Assembly (NCBI GenBank): GCA_026393835.1
Contig: JAPKZK010000173.1
Location: 1 to 44,342 of the forward strand
Direction: 5' to 3'
Length of the DNA: 44,342 bases
Origin: Candidatus Aminicenantota bacterium
GTDB taxonomy: Bacteria; Acidobacteriota; Aminicenantia; UBA2199
In this document: in pieces, positions 1-8,292 of the stretch
Layout of the letters: every line of letters starts with the position of its first letter
How positions within the stretch are numbered: the stretch's first letter is position 1
Position numbers and translations under genes: made by a program
Notes under the pieces: generated by a model
Seen by the model: the letters and a program-made list of their open reading frames with translations, nothing else
What the model was told of the DNA's origin: nothing
The model's database searches: none

Positions 1-756
1 TACTATTACCTGGCTTTTAATAAAGAGAAAAAAGCCAATATACCGGTAATCAGTCTTGCCTTATTAACGGATGATAATGAGAACTACAGGCCTGATGAGT
101 ACCTGTTCAGTCTATTTGGATTCGAACTGCGGATGAAAATCCCTATTATAAAGATACTCGATTACCGGTCGGAGCCTGGGCTGCGGAAGAAACTTGAAAC
201 ATCGACGAACCCGATGGTTATGGTGGTAAATGCGCAATTGAAGAGCCATGAAGTAAAAAGCTCGGATAACGCCAGGAAATTCGAAGTCACCAGGGAATTA
301 ATAAGGCAGTGTTATGCGCACGGATACTCCAAAGAAACAACCCATCTCATGATGAATTTTTTCGATTGGGTAATCCGTTTGCCGGAGGGTTATAAGGAAC
401 AAATAAAAGAAATCATGAAAGAAACAGAGGAGGAACATAAAATGGAATATGTCGCGAGTTGGGATAGAGACATGGTAAGAAGCGCCACGAAAAAAGGGCT
501 TGAAAAAGGAATGGAAAAAGGAATGGAAAAAGGATTGGAAAAAGGATTGGAAAAAGGATTAGAAAAAGGAATGGAAAAAGGGCTGGCAGAAGGACTGAAA
601 AAAGGACTTGAAAAAGGATATGCAAAAGGGCTGCGTGAAAATGCAAAGGAAACCGCCGCCAGGATGTTGGAAGACGGCCTGCCTATAGAAACGACAGCGA
701 AATACACCGGGCTTTCAGTCGCGGAAATAAAGAAAATGGCGCCGAAATCCCATTGA
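1..756 (+). CDS. Rpn-family nuclease/transposase-like protein, 5' end outside the window
   Basis: The reading frame is open from base 1 to the TAA-type stop at 754-756, so about 251 residues of a longer protein are seen; the first Met in the window, at 133, is internal. Residues read from base 1 (PVISLALLTDDNENYRP, then MKIPIIKILDY) align closely with the middle of the intact gene at 22152-23138 (PVISLAILTDDDENYRP, MKIPIVKIMDF). Rpn/PD-(D/E)XK proteins are recombination-promoting DNA nucleases, often multicopy. The N-terminal catalytic core lies upstream of the window and cannot be checked. The middle is helical (RELIRQCYAHGYSKETTH). The tail has Gly-Lys-rich tetrads (KGLEKGMEKG) that probably form a highly charged helix, followed by a small terminal helical motif ending at AEIKKMAPKSH. 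No Shine-Dalgarno or start can be judged. Family assignment is firm; activity is inference. Confidence 0.85.
   Translation, partial: YYYLAFNKEKKANIPVISLALLTDDNENYRPDEYLFSLFGFELRMKIPIIKILDYRSEPGLRKKLETSTNPMVMVVNAQLKSHEVKSSDNARKFEVTRELIRQCYAHGYSKETTHLMMNFFDWVIRLPEGYKEQIKEIMKETEEEHKMEYVASWDRDMVRSATKKGLEKGMEKGMEKGLEKGLEKGLEKGMEKGLAEGLKKGLEKGYAKGLRENAKETAARMLEDGLPIETTAKYTGLSVAEIKKMAPKSH
496..639 (+). repeat. 12-bp tandem repeat inside the Rpn gene
   Basis: Twelve units of 12 bp run without interruption, with consensus GGAATGGAAAAA (variants GGATTGGAAAAA and GGGCTTGAAAAA). The three or four central units are nearly identical and the outer ones more diverged. Each unit encodes a Gly-(Met/Leu)-Glu-Lys tetrad. 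Repeats of this kind in Rpn-family C-termini vary in number between paralogues by slippage. The intact paralogue at 22152 has only a short, diverged equivalent (EGKVEGLEEG). Confidence 0.9.
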
Positions 757-812
757 GAATAAAATAACCCAAACCCCAACGGGGTATATGAGCCGAGAGA
801 AATGACAGACTG

Positions 813-841
813 TTGACAATCTCTAGCAGGTAAAGTAAAAT
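813..841 (+). promoter_or_regulatory. Sigma-70-type promoter for the AlbA_2 gene
   Basis: The -35 is TTGACA (813-818) and the -10 is TAAAAT (836-841) with a 17-bp spacer. The predicted start is near 848, giving a leader of about 37 nt before the ATG at 885. A short hairpin, ACCCC-AAC-GGGGT (773-785), precedes it without a U-run. Confidence 0.6.
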
Positions 842-884
842 AAAACTTCTGAATCTATGAGCGAATTTTCGAGAATATAAAGCA

Positions 885-2432
885 ATGAACAGTATCGATT
901 TAAAAGAATTGGCTAAACGAGAAAGCGAACGTGTGGAATGGAAAGAGAACGTCGCCGATATCGAGAGTGTAATAAAAACAATAGTAGCCTTTGCTAACGA
1001 TTATTCCAACCTTGGTGGGGGGTACGTCGTCTGCGGCGCCAAAGAAGGAAAAGACGAATACGGCTTCCCAATGGTAACATATCAAGGCTTAACAGCCGAT
1101 AGAATAAAAGAAATCACCGGGAAAGTGTTAAGCGATTGCAGGAATATTGTCGATCCTGAAATCGTTCCCGTCGTTGAAGAACTCCCTGTTCCCGGCGACG
1201 AATCCAAACGAATTTTAGTATTTGTTGTTCCTGCTACCAATTACGCCCATACCTACCGCACAAATAAAAAAGACACATCGACTTATTATATTCGCAGCGG
1301 CAACAACACAATCGAAGCCCGGAACGGTCTATATCGAGAACTATTACTCAGGAAGCGCCAACTGGAACCATGGGATAAACGAATCAATCCTAATGCAACC
1401 ATTGAAAACCTGGACCTGCTAATCCTGAGAGAATACTTGCAAGAGATGAAATTGTGGTTTCCCAATAAATCGCTGGAAGACTATATTTCCGATAAAGAAA
1501 AACTTTCCGACTTTACCCCCCCCTTAGCCGGTAAGAAAAGCCTGGACACCACGCTTCGACCTAAAAATTTTGCAATTTTAATGTTTGGAAAAAAACCGTT
1601 GGAATTTATAGACGGCGCCTATGCCGTTTTTTCTGTTTATAAAGGTCGTGATAGAAGTGAAGCCACCGCGGAGAGATATGAGATAACCGGGACAATTGTT
1701 CAACAGGCCAAACGGTTGATCGAATTATTAAACGCCGAATCATATACGGCTTTCGATAAAACAGACCGCATGCCCAACCAGGTAAAATACCCGGATAGGG
1801 CCCTTAAAGAAGCTGTTATCAATGCATTGGTTCACCGGGATTATGAATCGGATCAACCCGTGCGCGTAACGATATTTTCAGACAGGATCGAAATATTTTC
1901 CCCTGGCGGACTCCCTTTTGGATTGGATAAAGAGAAGTTCAAATCCGGGAAAGCTTCTGCCCATTGGCGGAATCAAACCTTAAGTTATTTATTTAATCGA
2001 CTGCAACTAGCGCAAGCCGAAGGCCAGGGAATTCCCACCATTTTAAAAACAATGAAAGATGAAGGGTGCCCCCCGCCGACGTTTGAACTGGGACCTGAGA
2101 GTATAACATGCATTTTACCCGCTCACCCCAGGCACCAAATTTTGCGGGAGATCGGGGATGTCGAAAATAAAATTATCCTCAGGAACTATCAGGGTGCAAG
2201 TGAAAAACTGGAAGAGATATTAGGAAAAGACCCTTACAATTTCAGCGCCTGGGAAGTATTAGATAAGTATCTTCATGAAGCGGGAAAAGATTTGCAAGCG
2301 GCCCTTGACAAAACCGGGGATGCGACGGAAAAAGACCGGCTTATACGTGATTTAAACTATTTGCAGGAAATGAAGAACTCCTTAGCGAAAATCACACTTA
2401 ATAAACCGTCTAAGACGTCCACAAGAAAGTAA
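885..2432 (+). CDS. AlbA_2 (Schlafen-like) domain protein with C-terminal GHKL-type ATPase domain
   Basis: The 515-residue product begins with an AlbA_2 domain (about residues 10-140; motif ESERVEWKENV, then the Gly-rich NLGGGYVVCGAKEG). This is the putative DNA/RNA-binding or Schlafen-like divergent AAA_4 domain of many bacterial regulators. The middle region includes LVHRDYESDQPVRVTIF and RIEIFSPGGLPFG (about residues 300-350), the pattern of the HATPase_c_4 domain that usually follows AlbA_2. The last 80 residues are an additional helical extension. The family is commonly annotated as 'transcriptional regulator' or 'ATP-binding protein', and AlbA_2 proteins recur in anti-phage loci. It has its own promoter and a weak Shine-Dalgarno. 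The next gene, 174 bp away on the same strand, is a large helicase. Function beyond nucleic-acid/ATP binding is unknown. Confidence 0.85.
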   Translation: MNSIDLKELAKRESERVEWKENVADIESVIKTIVAFANDYSNLGGGYVVCGAKEGKDEYGFPMVTYQGLTADRIKEITGKVLSDCRNIVDPEIVPVVEELPVPGDESKRILVFVVPATNYAHTYRTNKKDTSTYYIRSGNNTIEARNGLYRELLLRKRQLEPWDKRINPNATIENLDLLILREYLQEMKLWFPNKSLEDYISDKEKLSDFTPPLAGKKSLDTTLRPKNFAILMFGKKPLEFIDGAYAVFSVYKGRDRSEATAERYEITGTIVQQAKRLIELLNAESYTAFDKTDRMPNQVKYPDRALKEAVINALVHRDYESDQPVRVTIFSDRIEIFSPGGLPFGLDKEKFKSGKASAHWRNQTLSYLFNRLQLAQAEGQGIPTILKTMKDEGCPPPTFELGPESITCILPAHPRHQILREIGDVENKIILRNYQGASEKLEEILGKDPYNFSAWEVLDKYLHEAGKDLQAALDKTGDATEKDRLIRDLNYLQEMKNSLAKITLNKPSKTSTRK

Positions 2433-2464
2433 TTGAAATTATCCCTTTTCCCTTTCTATTTTTA

Positions 2465-2496
2465 TCTTCGCGTCCCTTCGCGCTCTTCGCGGCTAA
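2465..2496. repeat. Dispersed TTCGCG-type intergenic repeat
   Basis: The stretch reads as three imperfect iterations of a CTTCGCG word (for example CTTCGCGTCCCTTCGCGC). A related diverged copy lies at 20575-20600 (CCCTTCGTCCCTCTTCGTCT). Both sit in gene-free spacers. I take it for a dispersed non-coding repeat family. Confidence 0.5.
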
Positions 2497-2530
2497 AAAA
2501 AACAGATTGTGAATTCAGGATTTGGCCCCT

Positions 2531-2559
2531 TTTACAGGAACTCCTTTTTCTGATATGAT
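2531..2559 (+). promoter_or_regulatory. Sigma-70-type promoter for the RelE-helicase-TPR gene
   Basis: TTTACA (2531-2536), a 17-bp spacer and TATGAT (2554-2559) each match five of six consensus positions. The predicted start near 2566 leaves about 40 nt before the ATG at 2607. It suggests the helicase gene can be expressed apart from the AlbA_2 gene. Confidence 0.55.
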
Positions 2560-2606
2560 ATCACCTTACACTTTTTAACAAACATGAAAAACAAAGTGGA
2601 AACAAC

Positions 2607-5600
2607 ATGATTATTGTACTGGTCAACGATACAGTGAAAAAATACCTGCTGAAACTGCCGGAAAACGAGAAAAAACATATCCGCAATAAATTCGAATTCC
2701 TGGAAACAGGCATCTGGGACGGCGGCCTGAAAGTCAAAAAACTGAAAGGCCTCTCCGCTAAATACATACTGGAAGCCCGCCTGGACCGCGGAAACCGCAT
2801 CCTCTTTACCCTGGGCCGCCCCCAGGAAGAAAACCGCACCCTCATCGTCTACGTCTGGGGCATCGTCGAACACGACGACGTCTCAAGAAAAAGTAAAACC
2901 ATTATCCCCACCAATGTCCCCTTCCTGCAATTCTCGGACTACGAAGAAATCCTGCTGGAAAATATCGATATGGAAACGTTGGACCCGGCCTACTTTACCC
3001 AGGAATCGATTACCCAAAAAATAATGGACGAATCCGGCGGCCAGAAATGGTACGCCATGGATGAACCGGAATGGAAACGCATCCGGATGTACCGACGTGA
3101 CGACCTGGAATTCTTTCTATACCTCTCGCCGGAACAAAAAGAAATACTCCGGACTCCACTCCCCCTCATGATATCCGGCGCCGCCGGCAGCGGCAAAACC
3201 ACCCTCGCCATCTACTACCTGCTGAATGAAAACCTGGGCCAAAAGAAAAAACTCTTCATCACCTACAACCCCCTACTGAAAAACTATGCCCGGGAGCTTT
3301 ACCACGGCCTGATGAACCGGCGCCAATGGGAAAAACAACCCCTGCCACCGGAATTTTATACTTTCAGGGAATTGTGCCTGGAAATCATGGGCGAAAACCG
3401 GTTTCCTCCCGCGCAAGAAGTCGATTTTAACCGTTTCAAGCAGATGTTGGCCACCTACCCCTCCCGTTCCCCCCTGGATGCCGTCCTGCTGTGGGAAGAA
3501 ATTCGCGGCATCATCAAGGGCGCGGTGCCCCGCATCGACCTCCATGTGCTGGAAGCCGCCGCCGCCGCCCTGGAAAAAGGCCCCCTCCCCATATCCATGA
3601 TCAAACCCCTACAAGAACAATTTATCTTTTTTTCCAAACGCGACGCCCTGCAAGCCCCGGACCGCATGCTGCAAAAATACCTCCATACCGACATCGAACA
3701 TTTCGCCGCCCATATCCAAACCTTTATGGGGATGCCCGAACAGGAAAACCGCCTCGCCTCCATGCTGCGTAAAACCCTCCAGGCCTTGAAAGGCAAAGAA
3801 AATATCCCCTATCTTTCCCTTGCCGAATACGAATCCCTGGGCAAAAAAAAAGCCCCCAATTTCAATTTCAACCGCACGGAAATATATTGCATCTTCCAAT
3901 GGTACCAGGACAAACTGGAAACCGAAAACCTCTGGGACGAAGCCGACCTCATCCCCCAAACGGTCCCGGAAAAATACAACTGCGATATCCTGGTATGCGA
4001 TGAAGTCCAGGATTTTACCGATACCCAGTTGAACCTCCTCTTCAAATTCGTAAAAAACCCCAATAACATCTTCCTGGCCGGCGATACCAAACAAATCGTC
4101 AACCCCAGCAGCTTCCGCTGGGAAGAAGCGCGGAAACATTTCTATGAACGGGGACTTCCGGTGCCGGAATTAAAAATACTCTCCCTCAATTTCAGAAGTT
4201 CCGGCAGCATCGTCCAGTTGTCCAACCTGCTGCTGCAATTGAAAGAAAAGTTCATCGGCAAAAAAGCCGAGGAGACCGTCGAAGAATGGCGTTATAAAGG
4301 ACGCCCCGTAACGGTTATCTCCGGCATCGAGGCGGACGGGCCGGGCGGGATCCTGGAGATTTTAAAAAACGCCGGCGCCCAACGCACGATTCTAACCCGC
4401 GGCGACGAAGAAAAAGAAACACTGAAGAAACGCCTGGGAACGGAACTGGTTTTTACCATAAAGGAAGCCAAAGGCCTGGAGTTCGATGCCGTGGTGCTCT
4501 GGAAATTTTGCGCCGACCCCTTCTCCGAGGATATCTGGAAAGCCACCCTGGATATCGGCGCCCGGAAAATACATGAAGCCCATATCCGGCATGAGATCGA
4601 TCTACTTTACGTGGGCATTACCCGTTCGCGCCAGGACCTGTTGATCTATGACGGCCCCACCCCTTCGCGGATATGGCAAAGCGCTGCCATGAGAGATATC
4701 GTGTATATTACCGAAGATCGCGATTTTATCCGCGGCGCCTGGGAAACCGTCTCCACGCCGGAAGAATGGGAAGAGCAAGGCCGCTATTATTTTGAGAGAG
4801 AATATTACAAAGCCGCGGCAGAGTGTTTTAAAAACGCCGGGAATACTTCGTCTCATACGAACGCCCTGGCCCATTATTTCCGGCAAGCAGGCAATTTCGG
4901 CCAGGCGGCCCTACATTTTGAAAAAAACCGCGATAAATCCCGGGCCGCCGAATGTTACGAAAAGGCCGGGGAGTACAAAAAAGCCATTGCCCTGTGGGAA
5001 CAGTTGCACCAGGGGAAGCGGGTCTTTGACCTTCGCCCCCAATTGCTCAAACAAGAGGGCAATTTTTCCGAAGCCGGCGCCCTCTACCTGGGGCAAGGGA
5101 AATACCCGGAGGCGGTGGAATGCTTCAAGACTGCCAGGAAATACCGGCAAGCAGCGGATATCTACCTGGAACACCTAAAGGATGAACAAAAAGCCGCCGA
5201 GTATTACGAAAATGCCCGTGATTTCCAGAAAGCCGCCGGGCTTTACCTCCGCTTGAACATGGAGGATAAAGCCGCCGAACTTTACGCCCGGGCTAAAAAT
5301 TACGGCCATGCCGAAGCCCTCTGGCTTAAGGTGGGGAACAACCGGCAATTACTGGCATTATACAAGGAAACCAACCAGGAAGACAAACTATTCGCCATTT
5401 ACGAGAAAGAAGGATACTTTGAACAAGCAGTAAAATACTTGAGGAAGGAGAAAATGAATAAAACAGCGCTGCAAAACGAGGCAGAGGAATTTTTTAAACG
5501 CAAGGAATATTTCAAGGCGTTAATACGTTTCCATGTCCTTGACGCTCACCAAAGGATCGCCGACTGTTATAAGAAAATGGGAAAGTACAGGGATGCGGCG

Positions 5601-6743
5601 TTGCACCTGGAGGAGCATTCCGATTTCCAGGCGGCGGCGGTCGCTTATTACAAAGCCGGGGAGTATATCGAGGCTTTTAAGCTGTACGTTGCCCACGAAG
5701 ACCCGAAAAAAGACTTTGTCATGGCGCGGAAAGTGTTGAAGAAAATCGCCGATAAAAAGGACCTGGAGTATATCGGCATGAAATATTATAAGGATAAAGA
5801 ATGGGAGCGGGCGCTGTTCATTTTTTCCGAAGCCGGGATCAAACCCGTTTATGAAGGGTTTTGTCACCTTTTCATGGGAGATAAACAAAAAACTTTCAAC
5901 GTGTGGTGGAAAAAAGCGCTGACCTATTTCAATCTCCATATCATTGCCAATGAGTGTATCGAACACCAGGTATACGAAACCGCCGCGGAATTTTATTTAA
6001 CCTTGCCTTATTACGGCTGGCACTTCGATTTCTTTTATTTTGAGAGGAGGTCCACGCCGTGGGCCGTCATGGCAACCTATTTCGGTACGCACCCGGGGCT
6101 AAAAAAAGAGATGAGCCGTTGGGGCCGGTTCCTGGCGGCCGGGGACATGGAATTAAAAAACAGGGATGAAATCTTCCGGTTCCTTGCGAAGGCCGGGGAC
6201 TTCGTGGGGATGGTTATTTATACGCTGCGTTCAATTAAGGGCCGCAACGAGAAAATCTACAAAGCCATTCTCCATCATTATAAAAAACAAGCCCCCTCGT
6301 TCGAAGAAAAAGGTAAATATGAGAACGCCGCATTCTGTTACTTTATACTGGAACAACCCGAACCGCTGGCCCGTATCCTTTCAAAATTGACCATAACCCC
6401 TTTTAATTTCTGTTTTTTCCTGGGGGACAATCTCCCTGAAAGCAAACGGAGAGAGGTTTACCAATGGAGTATCGACAACGACGCCAGGGCTTTTTTGCTG
6501 GAGTACCTGGTGGTCCTGGAGGACCGCGCGAAGCTGGAAGAATTGTATAAATATGAAGCGGAACGCAAGGGCGAGAAATACGAAGAAGGCGAATGGGACT
6601 GGGAAAGCGAGCGCATTAACCTTTATTTCGAGAAATTCAATAAACAAGGAAAAGATGGTGATTATAGTTTTTTTAATAAGCAGGACATGGAGCGCATTCT
6701 GACCATCCTGGAAGAACGGCAGAGTAAAAGATTACAGGAGTAA
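2607..6743 (+). CDS. RelE/ParE-like domain - UvrD-type helicase - TPR-array fusion protein
   Basis: This is a 1378-residue three-part protein. Residues 1 to about 95 resemble a RelE/ParE/HigB-type toxin fold: small and basic, with KYLLKLPENEKKHIRNKFEF, KVKKLKGL and a beta-rich RILFTL...LIVYVWGIVEHDD. Residues about 150-690 form an SF1 helicase with UvrD motifs: Walker A GAAGSGKTT (K197), Walker B/DEXX DEVQD (465-469), motif III AGDTKQ, motif IV LNFRSS, motif V KGLEFDAVVLW and motif VI YVGITRSRQDLLIYDG. From about residue 710 to about 1080 come many TPR-like helical hairpins (AAECFKNAGN, AAECYEKAGEY, AADIYLEHLKD, AAELYARAKNY). The rest is helical and acidic. Helicase-TPR architecture recalls TRANK1-like proteins; the toxin-fold N-terminus is unusual. 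No partner antitoxin is visible. The Shine-Dalgarno is weak; the start is chosen because the RelE-like strand begins at residue 1. The helicase call is firm, the toxin-fold call moderate. Confidence 0.85.
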   Translation: MIIVLVNDTVKKYLLKLPENEKKHIRNKFEFLETGIWDGGLKVKKLKGLSAKYILEARLDRGNRILFTLGRPQEENRTLIVYVWGIVEHDDVSRKSKTIIPTNVPFLQFSDYEEILLENIDMETLDPAYFTQESITQKIMDESGGQKWYAMDEPEWKRIRMYRRDDLEFFLYLSPEQKEILRTPLPLMISGAAGSGKTTLAIYYLLNENLGQKKKLFITYNPLLKNYARELYHGLMNRRQWEKQPLPPEFYTFRELCLEIMGENRFPPAQEVDFNRFKQMLATYPSRSPLDAVLLWEEIRGIIKGAVPRIDLHVLEAAAAALEKGPLPISMIKPLQEQFIFFSKRDALQAPDRMLQKYLHTDIEHFAAHIQTFMGMPEQENRLASMLRKTLQALKGKENIPYLSLAEYESLGKKKAPNFNFNRTEIYCIFQWYQDKLETENLWDEADLIPQTVPEKYNCDILVCDEVQDFTDTQLNLLFKFVKNPNNIFLAGDTKQIVNPSSFRWEEARKHFYERGLPVPELKILSLNFRSSGSIVQLSNLLLQLKEKFIGKKAEETVEEWRYKGRPVTVISGIEADGPGGILEILKNAGAQRTILTRGDEEKETLKKRLGTELVFTIKEAKGLEFDAVVLWKFCADPFSEDIWKATLDIGARKIHEAHIRHEIDLLYVGITRSRQDLLIYDGPTPSRIWQSAAMRDIVYITEDRDFIRGAWETVSTPEEWEEQGRYYFEREYYKAAAECFKNAGNTSSHTNALAHYFRQAGNFGQAALHFEKNRDKSRAAECYEKAGEYKKAIALWEQLHQGKRVFDLRPQLLKQEGNFSEAGALYLGQGKYPEAVECFKTARKYRQAADIYLEHLKDEQKAAEYYENARDFQKAAGLYLRLNMEDKAAELYARAKNYGHAEALWLKVGNNRQLLALYKETNQEDKLFAIYEKEGYFEQAVKYLRKEKMNKTALQNEAEEFFKRKEYFKALIRFHVLDAHQRIADCYKKMGKYRDAALHLEEHSDFQAAAVAYYKAGEYIEAFKLYVAHEDPKKDFVMARKVLKKIADKKDLEYIGMKYYKDKEWERALFIFSEAGIKPVYEGFCHLFMGDKQKTFNVWWKKALTYFNLHIIANECIEHQVYETAAEFYLTLPYYGWHFDFFYFERRSTPWAVMATYFGTHPGLKKEMSRWGRFLAAGDMELKNRDEIFRFLAKAGDFVGMVIYTLRSIKGRNEKIYKAILHHYKKQAPSFEEKGKYENAAFCYFILEQPEPLARILSKLTITPFNFCFFLGDNLPESKRREVYQWSIDNDARAFLLEYLVVLEDRAKLEELYKYEAERKGEKYEEGEWDWESERINLYFEKFNKQGKDGDYSFFNKQDMERILTILEERQSKRLQE

Positions 6744-6774
6744 AGGGCGAAGCCGCATTTTTTCACAATGGTTA

Positions 6775-6803
6775 TTGACAAAAACCAACGGCTGTAGTAC
6801 AAT
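6775..6803 (+). promoter_or_regulatory. Consensus sigma-70 promoter for csp
   Basis: TTGACA (6775-6780), a 17-bp spacer and TACAAT (6798-6803) are near consensus. The predicted start near 6810 gives a leader of about 110 nt before the ATG at 6921. Long leaders are typical of cold-shock mRNAs that refold with temperature. Confidence 0.7.
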
Positions 6804-6920
6804 GCCCCCTTAGATGTAAATAAGAGGTTCGAAATTGTAATTCCCGGACCTGGGTCCCCAGAGCCCGGTATTATATAGTTTCTGCCATTATTTACTAAAA
6901 ATTTGCTCAAGGAGGAAATA

Positions 6921-7121
6921 ATGGCCAGAGGCAAGGTCAAATGGTTCAATGCCAAGAAGGGTTATGGCTTTATCTCCACTACTGAAGGAAAAGATGTCTT
7001 CGTCCATTACAACGAAATCAAAAGCGAAGGTTTTAAAACCTTAGATGAAGGACAAGAAGTCGAATTCGAGATAAACTCAGGCCCCAAAGGCGATCATGCT
7101 GTAAACGTTAAAAAAGTCTAA
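6921..7121 (+). CDS. csp: Cold-shock protein (CspA family)
   Basis: The 66-residue product is a single cold-shock OB-fold domain that binds single-stranded RNA/DNA and melts RNA structure. RNP-1 (KGYGFIS, residues 15-21) and RNP-2 (VFVHY) are intact, and the start MARGKVKWFNAKKG is family-typical. The ATG at 6921 is preferred over the upstream in-frame start at 6903 because AAGGAGG (about 6909-6915) lies at ideal spacing before it. The gene is monocistronic: a strong promoter upstream and a 17-bp-stem terminator downstream. It is unlikely to share a transcript with the helicase gene before it. Confidence 0.97.
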   Translation: MARGKVKWFNAKKGYGFISTTEGKDVFVHYNEIKSEGFKTLDEGQEVEFEINSGPKGDHAVNVKKV

Positions 7122-7141
7122 TCATCCCATCGTCAATCCAT

Positions 7142-7188
7142 AAGGGTTTATACTTTCCCCCGGTTCCCGTCGGAAAGTATAAACCCTT
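7142..7188 (+). terminator. Rho-independent terminator after csp
   Basis: A perfect 17-bp inverted repeat, AAGGGTTTATACTTTCC (7142-7158) and its complement (7172-7188), encloses a 13-nt loop. A pyrimidine-rich CTTTA follows. The U-tract is short but the stem is very stable; it begins 20 bp after the csp stop codon. Confidence 0.75.
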
Positions 7189-7276
7189 CTTTATCCCGGA
7201 CGCCGCCCGCAGCCTTTTTACATTAAGCCCGAAACCCGGATACAGGGAAGCTGGAATATTATTTTAAAAAAAAAGG

Positions 7277-7305
7277 TTGCTTTTCGCTGTGAAAATCTAT
7301 AAAAT
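7277..7305 (+). promoter_or_regulatory. Possible promoter for the MinD-like operon
   Basis: TTGCTT (7277-7282), a 17-bp spacer and TAAAAT (7300-7305). The spacing matches other promoters in the window, but the -35 is weaker. The predicted start is near 7312, about 33 nt before the ATG at 7345. Confidence 0.35.
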
Positions 7306-7344
7306 CATATCTTCAACCAATACGTCGATACGCGGATAAATAAT

Positions 7345-8292
7345 ATGAACTTTGACGAAAAAACGGGCAGCAAAGTAGAAATATGGGCAGTAGGCGGCGG
7401 CAAAGGCGGCACCGGTAAAACCTTCCTGGTAAGCCAGGCGGCCATTACCCTGGCCGAACAAAACAAACGGGTCATCTTGTTGGATACCGATTTCGGGGGC
7501 GCAAATATCCATTCTTTTTTCGGCATCAAACGGGCGCCAAAAACGATTAATCTTTTCTTCGAAAAAAAAGAACCGCTGGAAAACTTGCTCATGGAAACCG
7601 GCGTCGAAAATCTCAAAGTCATCGTGGGTGATTACCGTTCCATTAATTCGGGCAGTCTGAATTTTGCCATGAAATCCCGGCTGTTCCGGCATATCAGGAA
7701 TTTAAAGGCGGATTATGTCCTGCTGGACCTGGGCGGGGGAACCGGCAACGATACTATCGATGCCTTGCTATTGGCGGACCGGATGATCGTGGTGGCGGTC
7801 CCGGAAATAACTTCCGTTGAAAATTTGTTCCAGTTTATCAAGAGTTCCTTTTTCAGGAAATTGAAACAGGTGCTGGGAGACCATGGGTTTAGAGATACGG
7901 TTAGGGAAATCTGGGGCGACAGGAAAAGATACGGCATTAAGAACATTGTCGAACTGATCGAATATATCAAGAAAAATCATGCCGATGTCGACGCCATCCT
8001 GACCCGGGAGTTGGCTGATTTTGCCTTTTACGTGATTTTAAACAAGGTGCGAAATTCCATGGAAATCAAGGAGGGGTTCTCGATTCGCAGCATTTGTATC
8101 AAACACATCGGCGTTGACACGCGTTATGCGGGATATATCGAATATGATTTTCAATTCTGGAAGAATTTAAGCCTGATCCGGGACCTCTCCAAAATGAACG
8201 TTTCACAAAGTCTTAAGAAAGATATTTTAATAATCACCGATAATATCATGAGCGGTGAACAAATGAGGATGACCAATATTAAAAATGGCTGA
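7345..8292 (+). CDS. MinD/ParA-family P-loop ATPase
   Basis: The 315-residue product carries the deviant Walker A KGGTGKT (residues 20-26; signature Lys20) of the MinD/ParA/FlhG family. It also has a switch I-like LLDTDFGGANIHSFFG segment and a Walker B-like YVLLDLGGGTGNDTIDALL. These are dimerising ATPases that position cell structures or regulate surface machinery. There is no obvious C-terminal amphipathic membrane-targeting helix; the last 100 residues diverge from MinD. The partner gene overlaps by 8 bp, so the two are translated together. No flagellar, division or plasmid-partition gene is nearby, so cargo is unknown. The ATG at 7345 has only a weak ribosome site. An FlhG-like role is possible but unsupported by context. 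Confidence 0.85.
   Translation: MNFDEKTGSKVEIWAVGGGKGGTGKTFLVSQAAITLAEQNKRVILLDTDFGGANIHSFFGIKRAPKTINLFFEKKEPLENLLMETGVENLKVIVGDYRSINSGSLNFAMKSRLFRHIRNLKADYVLLDLGGGTGNDTIDALLLADRMIVVAVPEITSVENLFQFIKSSFFRKLKQVLGDHGFRDTVREIWGDRKRYGIKNIVELIEYIKKNHADVDAILTRELADFAFYVILNKVRNSMEIKEGFSIRSICIKHIGVDTRYAGYIEYDFQFWKNLSLIRDLSKMNVSQSLKKDILIITDNIMSGEQMRMTNIKNG

Noticed and set aside
390..779. Long minus-strand frames opposite the Rpn gene repeat (Phe/Pro-rich)
   Set aside because: They are the antisense reading of the 12-bp repeat and have no family features or ribosome site.
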